Notes: generated from the sequence alone by a model not told the origin. 64,000 nucleotides of DNA from Magnetofaba australis IT-1 (GCF_002109495.1 NZ_LVJN01000020.1:1348300-1412299); one strand, 5' to 3'. Positions 10,087-19,767 are shown, counted from the stretch's first letter. Program-made: numbers and translations.

Positions 10087-10848
10087 ATGGCCGAGAAGAA
10101 AAAATGTCCCAAGTGTAAGAAGGGCGCGCCGGGTTGGATGGTGACCTTTGGCGACCTGATGTCGCTGCTGCTCACCTTCTTTGTGTTGCTGTTGTCGTTT
10201 GCGCAGTTGGATATCGTCAAATTTGAAAAAGCCAAAGGCTCGCTGACCACTGCGTTTGGCGTGCAGAAGCTTGAACAGCGCAATGTCTCGCCTAACAGCC
10301 CCAACCTGATTGCGCCCATGTACAAGCAACCGATCGTGCTGGTGAAACTGCGCGAGCAGGTGGCGAGCTTCATGATGCGTGAAAACGTGGATATGGGCGA
10401 CGCTGAGACGGTGGAGGACAACACGGGTTTCTCTATCCAGTTTAAAGGCGAAGCCATGTTCGAAGCCGATGGTCTGACCATCCGGCAGAACTTCCAGGAT
10501 CTGCTGCGCCAGATCGCCAGCACGTTGGCGGGCGACGCCAATGGCGGCGGTAATCTGATTCGCGTGGTGGGGCATACCGACAACACGCCTCCGCCCGGCG
10601 GCGCCTATCCCACCAACTGGGCGCTCTCCATGGCGCGCGCCGCTGCGGTGACCCGTTTCTTAGCCGAACAAGGCATCGATCCCCGTCGTCTGCAGGCGCG
10701 CGGTCTGGGCGAGTTTCATCCTGTGGCCGACAACAACAGCAGCGCCGGGCGTCAGCGTAACAACCGTGTCGAGATTCAACTCTCCACACAAACTCTGCCG
10801 CGCGCCATGGATAACGCCATGGTGGAGATCATCAAACCGGTCGAGTAA
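10087..10848 (+). CDS. PomB/MotB-type stator protein, copy 2
   Basis: This tandem paralogue (253 residues) begins only 15 bp after copy 1. It has the same N-terminal CPKCKKGAPGWM, the same TM helix with the ion-binding Asp, and an OmpA-like domain (VVGHTDNTPPPGGAY, GRQRNNRVEIQL) closer to consensus than that of copy 1. It could form mixed B subunits with copy 1 or alternate with it in the pomA-built stator. Both proteins look intact. Confidence 0.9.
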   Translation: MAEKKKCPKCKKGAPGWMVTFGDLMSLLLTFFVLLLSFAQLDIVKFEKAKGSLTTAFGVQKLEQRNVSPNSPNLIAPMYKQPIVLVKLREQVASFMMRENVDMGDAETVEDNTGFSIQFKGEAMFEADGLTIRQNFQDLLRQIASTLAGDANGGGNLIRVVGHTDNTPPPGGAYPTNWALSMARAAAVTRFLAEQGIDPRRLQARGLGEFHPVADNNSSAGRQRNNRVEIQLSTQTLPRAMDNAMVEIIKPVE

Positions 10849-11059
10849 CCTCTCATCTGCACACGGCGCAGCCCGGATCATCTGCTGCGCCGCCCCATCT
10901 GGCATAATTTTTCACTGACGCAGACTGGCGAAGCGACGCGCTTGTCCTTATAATCTTATAAGAACCGTCATCTCTTGCGAAATTGAAGCAAGTTGCGTGT
11001 GGTCAGAGGTTTCGCCACAGATAAACAGCGCGCCCAGGCGCGTGGGAAGATACGGAATC

Positions 11060-11659
11060 ATGGCAGAGAACAGCGCCGCGTCGCAGAAGAATCAACAACG
11101 GGAATTCGTGCGCATCGACGATATGTTGCCTATGGGATGGCGTCGTCTGGATGAGCAGGAGTTCACCAAGATCGCCGAGTACTACGAGAAAAATCGTGTA
11201 TTCCCGAGTAAATCCAGCGGCGTGAATGAGATTCTCAGCGCCATGGATATCACGGATAAGCTGCGCAAGATGGAGCGTGAGGATCCGACACTCGCTCTCA
11301 TTCTCAGCCGCTTGGATATGAAACTGAATCTGCTGATCAAGCTGTTTCACCCCGCCGAAGAGGAGCAGGCGCTCACCCTCACTCAGGTCAATCTCAGCGG
11401 CGGCGGCATGGCCTTTTGGGAGAAGGCGCCCGCCATCGAGATTGGCGATATCCTCGAGTTGCGCTTGGCGTTGTCGGAAGAGGCCATGGCCACCATCGAC
11501 TGTTATGCGCGGGTGATGAATATCATCCCTGGCGAACGCGATGGCATGACCCGCGTGGCGCTGAAATTCGATCCGATCCTCGGCAGCGATCGGGAGCGCA
11601 TTATCCAGCACATTTTCAAACGCCAGTCAGAACAGTTGCGCGCCAAACGAGGCCGCTAA
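11060..11659 (+). CDS. PilZ-like domain protein, stator-linked
   Basis: The product has 199 residues from ATG 11060 (MAENSAASQ). A helical N-terminal region (REFVRIDDMLPMGWRRLDEQEF) is followed by a beta-rich C-terminal part with VNLSGGGMAFWEKAP and MTRVALKFDPI, which fits the [DN]xSxxG part of a PilZ domain. The RxxxR half of the c-di-GMP site is poor (only REFVR). It sits about 210 bp after the stator genes and 21 bp before a longer relative. A brake-like link between c-di-GMP and the motor is an inference. A TATAAT at 10949-10954 may be its -10 box. Confidence 0.7.
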   Translation: MAENSAASQKNQQREFVRIDDMLPMGWRRLDEQEFTKIAEYYEKNRVFPSKSSGVNEILSAMDITDKLRKMEREDPTLALILSRLDMKLNLLIKLFHPAEEEQALTLTQVNLSGGGMAFWEKAPAIEIGDILELRLALSEEAMATIDCYARVMNIIPGERDGMTRVALKFDPILGSDRERIIQHIFKRQSEQLRAKRGR

Positions 11660-11680
11660 GGCGTTCGGGAGAGGACCATT

Positions 11681-13312
11681 ATGGCGCCACCGCCCAAAAC
11701 GCACCCCGGAGCGTCCGGCCCCAATGCCCGCCCTACGCTGAATATCAGTAAAGACCAGCCGGTCTGGTGGCGGCGTATCACGCCCTATTTGCTGGAAGCC
11801 CGCGCCCAACAGATGAAACAGGATGGGCGACTGGACTTCACCCGTGTTGGGCTTGCGCGCGAAGTGCGTCGCGCCCTGAGTGAGACAGCGCCTGCGCCCA
11901 AGCCCACCGATCGAGCCACGCGCAAGCAGACCCGCCTGGATAGTTTCAGCCTGCTCGAACATAAACTCGATAAACTTCTTGAACTCGCCTATCCAAAGCC
12001 GCCGCAAGCAACGCTGCATCGCTTGCCCCAGGATGCGGTGCTCACTGTCGATGGCCTGATCTTCTGGGATAAACAGTGTGGGCTGGCGGTGGGGGACTTG
12101 ATTGAACTTCAGGCGGCGCTGTTTCCTGACGCCCCGGTGCTGCTGCGCACCTATGCGCGGGTGGCGCAGATTCAGCTGGGAGAGAATGGGCTCAATGGGG
12201 TGACATGTCTGTACGAGCAGCATCCGAACTACAACCGGAAACCGCAGCTGCAGGCCGAGGAACCGGAAGAGGAGCTGGTTGAAGAGGTGGTCGACGAGGT
12301 GGAGGAAGTGAAACAGGCGGCGCCTGCAGCCTATGTGCCGCCGCCGCCACCGCCGCCGCCCAAACCCATCGACGATGACGGCGCTAACCGTCGACAGGCG
12401 TTCCGCGTGAATGATGAGATCCCTTTCCTGTGGCGGGTGGTGACCCAGCAGGAGTTGGATGAGGCGGGGGATCACCTCTCCGCTACCCGCGAGATCCTGC
12501 CTTCGCGCATTGAACGCGACTATCTGTCAGCGCTGGAGATGATCTCCGAATTGCGCACCACAGTGCGCAAGGCGCACCCGAAGGCCGATAAAAATACCGA
12601 ATGGTTCTGTCACCAGCTTAAAGCGCGCTTCCAGCGCGCCAACTTGGCCGATGAAGTGGCGTTGCATATGCGTCTGCTCAATCATTTGGGCAATGTGCTG
12701 CGTGAATTCGCCAAACTGGGCGTGCCGTGTAATCGCCCGACCCAGATTTTCCAAATTCTCCGTCGTCAATTGGAAGCGCAAAACAAGCAGTCTGTGCTTC
12801 GGCGTAATCCGGCAGCCGATAAGAAAGCCGTTGAAGAGGGCATTGCGCTCAAGAAGCGGATTGAAAAAGAGATTGCCAAAGGCATGGAGCTGTTGGACCC
12901 CAAAGAGATGTTGCTGGGGGCCAAGTTGCAGCAGTTCAGTAATGATCTGGAGGAGCTGGGGAGCGTCAATGAGGATTACCCCAGCCCTGAAGATGATAGC
13001 CTGAGCGAATTGATCACCTATCCGGTCAATCTTTCCGCCAATGGGGTCGCCTTTCGTACGCGCAAACATGAGCTGCACAAAGGCATGTATGTGGAGATGC
13101 TGCTCAAGCTCAACCCCGATGGACGCGAGTGGCGGCAGCATCGTTGTTATGGCAAAGTGGTGATGATCAAGGGGCCAGACTCCAGCCACCGCATGCGTGT
13201 GGCCTCCATGATCCTGGTGCAGACGACGCAGTTCCAAGAGCAGCTCTATCAGCACATTGTGCGTAAGCAGCGCGAACAGTTGTCTGATCGCGTGGAGGTG
13301 GCGGGATATTGA
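11681..13312 (+). CDS. Double PilZ-like domain protein with proline linker
   Basis: The 543-residue protein looks like two copies of the preceding protein's fold. The first (residues about 20-190) is degenerate (LTVDGLIFWDKQCGLAVGD). An acidic stretch and a run of nine prolines (near residue 220) link it to a second copy. The second copy starts RRQAFRVNDEIPFLWRVV, has a long helical insertion, and ends with VNLSANGVAFRTRK and MRVASMILV. A good Shine-Dalgarno (GGGAGAGG) precedes ATG 11681. A terminator follows. The exact role is unknown; linkage to stator genes suggests motility control. Confidence 0.65.
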   Translation: MAPPPKTHPGASGPNARPTLNISKDQPVWWRRITPYLLEARAQQMKQDGRLDFTRVGLAREVRRALSETAPAPKPTDRATRKQTRLDSFSLLEHKLDKLLELAYPKPPQATLHRLPQDAVLTVDGLIFWDKQCGLAVGDLIELQAALFPDAPVLLRTYARVAQIQLGENGLNGVTCLYEQHPNYNRKPQLQAEEPEEELVEEVVDEVEEVKQAAPAAYVPPPPPPPPKPIDDDGANRRQAFRVNDEIPFLWRVVTQQELDEAGDHLSATREILPSRIERDYLSALEMISELRTTVRKAHPKADKNTEWFCHQLKARFQRANLADEVALHMRLLNHLGNVLREFAKLGVPCNRPTQIFQILRRQLEAQNKQSVLRRNPAADKKAVEEGIALKKRIEKEIAKGMELLDPKEMLLGAKLQQFSNDLEELGSVNEDYPSPEDDSLSELITYPVNLSANGVAFRTRKHELHKGMYVEMLLKLNPDGREWRQHRCYGKVVMIKGPDSSHRMRVASMILVQTTQFQEQLYQHIVRKQREQLSDRVEVAGY

Positions 13313-13350
13313 AGCCGCCACAATTGAAAAGTGGTTGCAGTAGTAAAAAA

Positions 13351-13376
13351 AACGCCGGAGAAATATCTCCGGCGTT
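13351..13376. terminator. Bidirectional terminator
   Basis: The stem AACGCCGGAGA / TCTCCGGCGTT closes on a four-base loop. An A run (13345-13352) and a T run (13375-13382) flank it. It ends the PilZ pair on the plus strand and the converging kinase gene on the minus strand. Confidence 0.93.
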
Positions 13377-13406
13377 TTTTTTGCTCAAAAAGGGGCAGGC
13401 GGAGCG

Positions 13407-16400
13407 CTACGGGCTCGTCTTTTCTGCGGCGGCGCGCTGTTGCTGTTTGGAGACCCACTGCTTGGCCAGCAGGTCGCCTTCCAGCTTCTGTTTATTGCTC
13501 ATGGTGCGCATGAGCAGCGCCAGATTGCGTTGCGCCTCTTTATCGCCATAGGCGCCGGCAATGGCGTACCACAAGTAGGCTTGCACGGGATCCTTCTTCA
13601 CCCCGCGTCCGGTTTCATACATCCAGCCTAAGTTCTTCTGTGCATTATGGTCGCCCTGCTCAGCCGCCAGCGAGTACCATTTGGCCGCTTCGCCAATGTC
13701 CCGCTGCACGCCTTTGCCCTCTTCGTAGAGCCAACCCAATGTGCCTTGTGCTCTGGCGTCGCCCTGTTCGGCAGCCTTACGATACCAATAGACGGCCTTT
13801 TCCATGTCTTTGATAACGCCCATCCCCTTTTCATACAGGGTGGCGAGATTCACCTGCGCCTCGCGCTCGCCTTGTTCGGCCGCCATACTGAACCAGCGGA
13901 ACGCTTCGGGAAGATCTTTAGGCGCGCCAATGCCTTGCAAACGGCTGATGCCCATGCGGTTCTGCGCCACAGAACTGCCTTGCTCCGCGGCTTTTTTGAA
14001 CCATTTGAACGCCTCGCGGGTATCGCGCGGCACGCCTTTGCCGGTGAGGTACGTTGTGGCCAGAATCAATTGTGATTTCAAGTGGCCTTGCTCAGCGGCC
14101 TTGGTGTAGTTGTTGAGCGCGCCAGTGATGTCAGGCCGGGTGCCAAGCCCCAAGTCCATGGCGCGGGCTAGTTGGAATTGCGATTCGATATCCCCCTGAC
14201 TGGCGGCGCTACGGAACCATTTGACCGCTTCACGCCGTCTTTCGCCCTCATTCAGGCCATTAGCTTCTATCAGAATGTGCGCCAGACGGATCTGTGCATC
14301 CAGGGAGCCCAACTCTGCGGATTGACGCAGGAAGTGCTCGGCTTTATTCATATCAGGCTCTGTGCCCAAGCCTTTTTCATAGAATTCCGCGATGGCGTAC
14401 ATGGCGTCAGCCACATTTTGCTCAGCGGCGCGCAGATACCACTGGAAGGCGTTCCGCATATCTTGTGGGCGCCCTTGGCCTTTGTGATAGGCCTGAGCCA
14501 GCGCCAACTGTGCCTGCGGAACGCCGTTTTCCGCCGCTTTTTCCATCCAATCCAATGATTTATTCTGGTCTTGCTCTATCCCAGCGCCGGTGGCCAGGGC
14601 CAGCGCATATTGATACTGCGCCTCCGGCTGACCCTGCTCAGCCGCCTTCATATACCACTGGATGGCCAGATTGGAGTCCTGCGGCGCGCCTGTACCGTTC
14701 TGGTAGGCGGCGCCCAGTTTGGATTGCGCTTGAGCGTGCCCCGCTTCGGCGGCGCGCGTAAACCAATCAACGGCTTTGCTCTGGTTGACGCGCGCTCCGC
14801 GACCTTCGGCGTAGCGCATGCCCAGATCGTACATGGAGGTGATATCGCCCTGGTTGGCTTTGTCTTCAAGCTCTTTGAACTGCTGAGCAAAAATCTCCGC
14901 CTGGGTCAGTTTGCGCGGCCCTTTGGAGGATTCTGAGGCGACGAAAATGGCCAGTCCCAGCGCCAGCACCACAGCGGCGGCGAGGCCAAAGATGATCGCT
15001 TTTGTCTTCTTGTCCTGTGCGCCTTCCTCGCCTGCCAGCACCTCTTGGGCAAAATCGTTGGCGCCCTTCTCTGCGGAAACGGCGTTCATCCACTCGGGGA
15101 TGGATTGCGGACGCTCGGTTTCGATGACCCGCAAGGCCAGGTCAACCGCCTTGAGCATCGCTTCAGAGTAGTGTCCTTCACCCACCGACACCGCAGGATT
15201 GAGCGGGTCGGGCGCATTGCGCATGATGGCGTTGCTGCGCTGTGGCGCGCCGATGGGTTTGCGGCCGCTGATGCAGCGGTACATCACCGCGCCCAGAGAG
15301 TAGATATCGGTCCATGGGCCCTGGCGGGCGGCCTCTTCGAAGTACTGCTCCATGGGCGCATAGCTGGGAGTGAGCATGGCGGTCATGGAGCCGTCTGCAT
15401 TGCCCTCCTGCCGACGCGCGGAACCGAAGTCCAGCAGCACGGGGGTGCCGTCCTTGGAGCGGATGAAGATATTGTCTGGCTTGATGTCGCGGTGGATATA
15501 GCCTTCGTTGTGCAACACCTGCACCCCCTGGATGAGCGGGAGCATGATGTCGAGCATCTCTTTTTCGTTCAGCGTGCGCTTGGCTTTGAGCAGAGCCGAG
15601 AGCGGTTCTCCCGCCTCGAACTCCATCGCCATATAGGCGGTGTTGTTATCTTCGAAGAAGGTGACAACGCGCACCAGGCTGCTGTGTTTGAATTTGGCCA
15701 GAGTGCGGGCTTCGTCCAAGAATCGCTGACGTCCCTGGATGAACATCTCTTCCTGTTCATCGGAGCGGGCGTGAATGGAGAGGTCCGATTGGCGATGGGC
15801 GATCTGCGTGGGCAGATACTCCTTAATCGCCACATGGGTGTCCAACTGCGTGTCGTAAGCCTTATAGGTGAGTCCAAAGCCGCCCTGGCCGAGCACTTTC
15901 TCCACTTTGTAGAGATTGTTGAACAGCATATGCCCTTCGGGCAGCGCGTCGGGGTTGGTTTTCTTCTTCTTGCGGGTTGTCGAGCCGGTCTCTTCCGTCG
16001 ATTGTGTCGGCTGCTGCGTTTGCAGCACACTGCCGCTGTCTGTGGCGACGGGGGTTGAGGTTGGCGTGGGCTTGGTTACCGGCGGCGGCGCGCCCATGAC
16101 GGTGGCGTCTTCATCATCGTCGTCGTGCGCTGGCGTCGCCGGAGGCGGCGTGGGCGCCATGACGGTGGCGTCTTCGTCATCGTCCTCATCATGTGCGGGG
16201 GCGGCAGGGGGAGTGGGCGCCATGACGGTGGCGTCTTCGTCATCGTCCTCATCATGTGCGGGGGCGGCAGGGGGAGTGGGCGCCATGACGGTGGCGTCTT
16301 CGTCATCGTCCACAGGGGCCAATTTGAGCCCGGAGCCGCTGCTTGGCGTCTCCTCTACCGGCGCCAACTTCAACTCTGACCCGCTGGTCTTGGATTGGGC

Positions 16401-16499
16401 GGCGGGAGAGTTTTTCAACGGCGCCATTTGGGTCGGCGCTTCGTCATCATCGTCGTGGTCAACGTCGCTGGGAAAGGATTTATCATTCACGGGATTCAC
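13407..16499 (-). CDS. Ser/Thr protein kinase with Sel1 repeats
   Basis: About 1030 residues from a GTG at 16499; a second GTG at 16490 is possible, and neither has a strong ribosome site. The N-terminal 150 residues are acidic and carry four copies of a DDEDATVMAP-type repeat. Next is a Hanks-type kinase domain with the glycine loop GQGGFGLTYKAYD, lysine motif HVAIKEYLP, catalytic HRDIKPDNIFI and DFGSARR. One TM helix follows (AIIFGLAAAVVLALGLAIFVA). About twelve Sel1/TPR repeats make up the rest and should be periplasmic. The protein resembles membrane sensor kinases in which Sel1 repeats bind partners outside. The target is unknown. The stop codon is TAG. Confidence 0.88.
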   Translation of the reverse strand: MNPVNDKSFPSDVDHDDDDEAPTQMAPLKNSPAAQSKTSGSELKLAPVEETPSSGSGLKLAPVDDDEDATVMAPTPPAAPAHDEDDDEDATVMAPTPPAAPAHDEDDDEDATVMAPTPPPATPAHDDDDEDATVMGAPPPVTKPTPTSTPVATDSGSVLQTQQPTQSTEETGSTTRKKKKTNPDALPEGHMLFNNLYKVEKVLGQGGFGLTYKAYDTQLDTHVAIKEYLPTQIAHRQSDLSIHARSDEQEEMFIQGRQRFLDEARTLAKFKHSSLVRVVTFFEDNNTAYMAMEFEAGEPLSALLKAKRTLNEKEMLDIMLPLIQGVQVLHNEGYIHRDIKPDNIFIRSKDGTPVLLDFGSARRQEGNADGSMTAMLTPSYAPMEQYFEEAARQGPWTDIYSLGAVMYRCISGRKPIGAPQRSNAIMRNAPDPLNPAVSVGEGHYSEAMLKAVDLALRVIETERPQSIPEWMNAVSAEKGANDFAQEVLAGEEGAQDKKTKAIIFGLAAAVVLALGLAIFVASESSKGPRKLTQAEIFAQQFKELEDKANQGDITSMYDLGMRYAEGRGARVNQSKAVDWFTRAAEAGHAQAQSKLGAAYQNGTGAPQDSNLAIQWYMKAAEQGQPEAQYQYALALATGAGIEQDQNKSLDWMEKAAENGVPQAQLALAQAYHKGQGRPQDMRNAFQWYLRAAEQNVADAMYAIAEFYEKGLGTEPDMNKAEHFLRQSAELGSLDAQIRLAHILIEANGLNEGERRREAVKWFRSAASQGDIESQFQLARAMDLGLGTRPDITGALNNYTKAAEQGHLKSQLILATTYLTGKGVPRDTREAFKWFKKAAEQGSSVAQNRMGISRLQGIGAPKDLPEAFRWFSMAAEQGEREAQVNLATLYEKGMGVIKDMEKAVYWYRKAAEQGDARAQGTLGWLYEEGKGVQRDIGEAAKWYSLAAEQGDHNAQKNLGWMYETGRGVKKDPVQAYLWYAIAGAYGDKEAQRNLALLMRTMSNKQKLEGDLLAKQWVSKQQQRAAAEKTSP
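16150..16310. repeat. 63-bp tandem repeat inside the kinase gene
   Basis: Two perfect 63 bp units begin at 16150 and 16213, and a third partial unit of 35 bp begins at 16276. A diverged copy lies at about 16092. Each unit encodes 21 residues around the acidic DATVMAP core, so length change by slippage would keep the frame. Confidence 0.9.
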
Positions 16500-16644
16500 C
16501 TGACGGCAAGGGCGGTCCGGCGGGGACGCGCGCTCTGCGAAGCGATTGTTGAGTAAACAAGTTGTGGAAAAAAAATTATTCAATATCCCCACATTCGGCA
16601 CACTATGCCACAGTTGCCAAGACGCGCCCACCCTTTTTGAGGCG

Positions 16645-18987
16645 CTAGCCGCGGGGCTTGGCGCGTCCGCCGCGCTTGCGATCTCCGCCGCGTCCTTTGC
16701 GGTAGGGCGAGGGACCGCGACGGCGTTGACTGTGGCAGGCGTCGCAGATGGGGTAGGGATGGTGCGGCGGTAAGGGCGCATCGCAGCGGGCGCAACTGGG
16801 TGCGCGTCGTTCGCGGCTGAGTAGGCGGTTGATCTCCTGATTGAGCTGCATGCGTCGCGCTTCGGCGATCTCGCGGTCGGGGAACAACTCTGGCAGGCGG
16901 AAGTGCAGCCAGCAGTAGAGGTTGACGATTTTGACCGCATCCTCAAACCCCATCAGCTTCTGCCGTTCCTGGAAGCGCGGGCCGGGCATCGCCTCGTCGA
17001 TGGAGAGCGGCTCGCCATCGGCCACCGCCTCCACCATGCGTTCGAAGGCGTTGACCACGCTGGAGGCGCGCAGGGGCACCGGCGCAGCCGAGAGCATGAA
17101 GCGGGTGGGCAGATCCAGCCGCTTATAGCGGTCCGCCATACGCGCCAGGGTGATCTGATCCTCCAGATCGGACATTTTGTAGATCTGCGGGTCGGGTTTG
17201 ACCGAGCGGGCGAACAGAGTGAACAGACGCGCCAGTTGCGGCTTGCGCTGATCGTTGAAGTCGGCGATGGCCAGCAGGTGGTCCAGGTTGGGCGCCAGGT
17301 GGGCGCGGCGCACGCGATCCGGTTGTGAGGCCAGGGCGCGACGAATCAGGTGGCTGGGGATTTTGTAGGTTCCCACAAAGCCCACTTCGTTTTTGCCGTA
17401 GCGCCCGGCGCGTCCGGCGATCTGCCGCACTTCGGTGGGGGTGAGGGCGTACTCCTGCCGGTTGATGGTCTTGTGATCCTGGGCAAACAGCAGCGTGCGG
17501 ATGGGCAGGTTCAGTCCCATGCCGATGGCGTCGGTGGCGGCCAGATAGGGCGCTTCACCCGAGGCGAAACGGCGCGCCTGTTCGCGGCGCACCTCCGGCG
17601 GCAGCGCGCCGTAGAGGGCGGCGCAGGGCTTTTGTGTATGGCGCTCGATGTCGCCTTTGAGACGCAGCACGCCGGCGCGGGAGAAGGCGACGATGGCGGT
17701 GCCCGGCTCCAACTCCTCCAGATGGCTGATGGGTTTGGTGATGGGCTTGAGCGGGGTGAGGCGTTCGGTTTCCACCACTTCGTAAGGGTCGCCGGTCAGT
17801 TCTAGCAACTTCTCCAGCACCGGGCGCGCCTCAGGGGCGGCGATGACGCTCACTTCGTCGGCCTGCACGCCCAGAATCGCCTGGGTCCAGGCCCAGCCGC
17901 GGTCGGCGTCGCCCAGCATCTGCGCTTCGTCGATGACGCAGTGGCCCACGCGGCGGTCCAGCGCCAGCATCTCGATGGTGCTGGCGGTGTGTTTGGCGCC
18001 CTCCACGTAGATGCGCTCCTCGCCGGTGATCATGTGGCAGGGAACGCCCCACTCGTTGAGGGTGTCGGAGACTTCAAGGGCGAGCAGACGCAACGGCGCC
18101 AGATAGAAGCCGCTTTCGGCCTGTTTGAGCCGTTGCAACGCCTGGTAGGTCTTGCCGGAGTTGGTGGGGCCCAGATAGAGGGTGAAGCGGCGCGACATAT
18201 GGCGCGCATCGAACAGAACGTGAAAATCGCGGATACGGGTGGCGTTGGAGATGTCGCGTTCGAATAGGCGCGCATCATAGCGTTTGTGAAAGCGCCCGTA
18301 GTACTCCCAGTAGGGGGTGATGTGCAGCGGGTCGGGGTGATCGCTCTCGGCGTGGCGCAGCGCGCCGACCACCTCGTCGAACAGCGTTTCGTCGGGCGCG
18401 TCCAGCTCTTCGCGCAGGGCGGCGTCGCGGCGATCACGGTAGTGGATCAGCGCCTCTAGCCAGGGCTCGTCGCTAGTCTCCTGCAGAGGCAGCTCCAGCT
18501 TCTGCGCGGGGGAGACCAGGCTGGCGCGGGCGTCCAGGCGTTCGCCGCGTTGACGGATCAACTCCAGCAGGTCGAACTCCACCTCAGCCGGGCGCGCGTC
18601 GGTGAGGCCGTCGCGCCACTGCTGCAGCTCCGACAGGAGTTGTGTCCAGGAGGCGTTCCACTCGTCACAGCGTTGCGCCATGGCGTCGCGATGGTGGTGC
18701 AGGTACGCCTCTTCGGAGAGTGTCTGGTCGGCGCTGTAGAGCTCCTGCTGGCGACCATTCTCTTTTTCCACGATGCGGCGCGGTTCGGTTTCCGACAGAA
18801 TACGGCGCTGGCGCACCTTCCACGCTTTGCGCGAGCGCAGCGTCTCAATTTGGTCGCGGCGGTAGTGCGGGGCGCCATCAACCAAGGTGGGCGCGATGTG
18901 CGGCGCAACCCACTGATGGGAGGTCTCCGCAGGGGCGGGCAGCAGATCGCTATCCGCTGCGTCGGGGCTGTTTTCGGAATCACTCAT
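16645..18987 (-). CDS. SUV3-like ATP-dependent RNA helicase
   Basis: 780 residues from ATG 18987. After about 240 residues without clear features comes a superfamily 2 helicase core: Walker A LYLGPTNSGKTYQALQRL, Walker B variant CVIDEAQMLGDADRGW, motif III-like VIAAPEA, and motif VI EVRQIAGRAGRYG. This arrangement matches the SUV3 helicases of mitochondria and alphaproteobacteria, which unwind RNA during decay. The C-terminus adds a small zinc-finger-like segment (CARCDAPLP, CDACH) and a basic Arg/Gly tail that probably binds nucleic acid. The DEAQ rather than DEAD box is usual for SUV3. It ends with TAG. Confidence 0.87.
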   Translation of the reverse strand: MSDSENSPDAADSDLLPAPAETSHQWVAPHIAPTLVDGAPHYRRDQIETLRSRKAWKVRQRRILSETEPRRIVEKENGRQQELYSADQTLSEEAYLHHHRDAMAQRCDEWNASWTQLLSELQQWRDGLTDARPAEVEFDLLELIRQRGERLDARASLVSPAQKLELPLQETSDEPWLEALIHYRDRRDAALREELDAPDETLFDEVVGALRHAESDHPDPLHITPYWEYYGRFHKRYDARLFERDISNATRIRDFHVLFDARHMSRRFTLYLGPTNSGKTYQALQRLKQAESGFYLAPLRLLALEVSDTLNEWGVPCHMITGEERIYVEGAKHTASTIEMLALDRRVGHCVIDEAQMLGDADRGWAWTQAILGVQADEVSVIAAPEARPVLEKLLELTGDPYEVVETERLTPLKPITKPISHLEELEPGTAIVAFSRAGVLRLKGDIERHTQKPCAALYGALPPEVRREQARRFASGEAPYLAATDAIGMGLNLPIRTLLFAQDHKTINRQEYALTPTEVRQIAGRAGRYGKNEVGFVGTYKIPSHLIRRALASQPDRVRRAHLAPNLDHLLAIADFNDQRKPQLARLFTLFARSVKPDPQIYKMSDLEDQITLARMADRYKRLDLPTRFMLSAAPVPLRASSVVNAFERMVEAVADGEPLSIDEAMPGPRFQERQKLMGFEDAVKIVNLYCWLHFRLPELFPDREIAEARRMQLNQEINRLLSRERRAPSCARCDAPLPPHHPYPICDACHSQRRRGPSPYRKGRGGDRKRGGRAKPRG

Positions 18988-19092
18988 GAAGGCTTCGCCA
19001 CAGAAAGATCGGCCGGACTTTTGCCGGACAGTGCTGATGCTGTAACGCGAACGCGCCAATGTGACAAGGATAAATCCGGGAGATATGGGGAG

Positions 19093-19767
19093 ATGAAGCC
19101 AATCAAACGGTGGCTTGTGATCGTTTTTGCGCTGCTCGTGGCCGGGCTCATGTGGCGCTATGGCGATGTGTGGGATATGGCGGCGCTGCAGATGTGGGTG
19201 GCGCAATTTGGCTGGTGGGCGCCCGTAGCATTTATTCTGATCTATGCTGTGGGCACGCTGGCGTTTGCGCCGGGATTGGCGCTGACGCTGGCGGGCGGCG
19301 CGCTGTTCGGCCCCTATCTGGGCCCGCTGTATAATTTGACCGGCGCCACCATCGGCGCCACGGCGGCGTTTCTCATCGCGCGCTATCTGGCCGCCGACTG
19401 GGCGGCGCAGCGGGCGCAGGGCTGGAGCCGTAAGCTGTTGGACGGGGTGGCGGCGGAGGGGTGGCGCTTTATCGCCTTCGTGCGATTGGTTCCATTGTTT
19501 CCGTTCAATCTTCTCAACTATGCTTTGGGCCTGACGCCGGTGCGCGCCAGCGTCTATGTGCTGGCCTCGTTTGTGTTTATGGCCCCAGGGTGCTTTGTTT
19601 ATAGTTACGTGGGGCATGTGGGCCAGCAGGCGCTGAGCGGCGGCGATGCGCTGTTGCAGCAGAGTTTGGCGGCCTTGGCGCTGCTGGCGACGCTGGGGTT
19701 CGTTCCAACCTTTATCAAACGGTTGCGTAGCGCACAGGATGGTCGCGGCGGGTCGAGTCAAAACTGA
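19093..19767 (+). CDS. TVP38/TMEM64 family membrane protein
   Basis: 224 residues from ATG 19093, preceded by GGGGAG. There are about five or six TM segments. The family core is FAPGLALTLAGGALFGPYLG and FVRLVPLFPFNLLNYALGLT (the DedA-like 'VTT' fold, F-x-R-x-x-P). Members are inner-membrane proteins of uncertain function, possibly lipid scrambling or transport. It is divergent from the helicase gene, with 105 bp between them, and is followed 27 bp later by the fructokinase gene. Confidence 0.88.
   Translation: MKPIKRWLVIVFALLVAGLMWRYGDVWDMAALQMWVAQFGWWAPVAFILIYAVGTLAFAPGLALTLAGGALFGPYLGPLYNLTGATIGATAAFLIARYLAADWAAQRAQGWSRKLLDGVAAEGWRFIAFVRLVPLFPFNLLNYALGLTPVRASVYVLASFVFMAPGCFVYSYVGHVGQQALSGGDALLQQSLAALALLATLGFVPTFIKRLRSAQDGRGGSSQN

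Noticed and set aside
8476-10575. Long open frame of 699 codons opposite the stator genes
   Set aside because: It mirrors the real genes on the plus strand, has no family motifs, and arises from codon bias. The same holds for long frames opposite 38201-39982, 40926-42914 and 22208-23659.
16076-16310. CRISPR-like tandem repeats
   Set aside because: Units are adjacent, in frame and coding, without spacers; they belong to the kinase gene.
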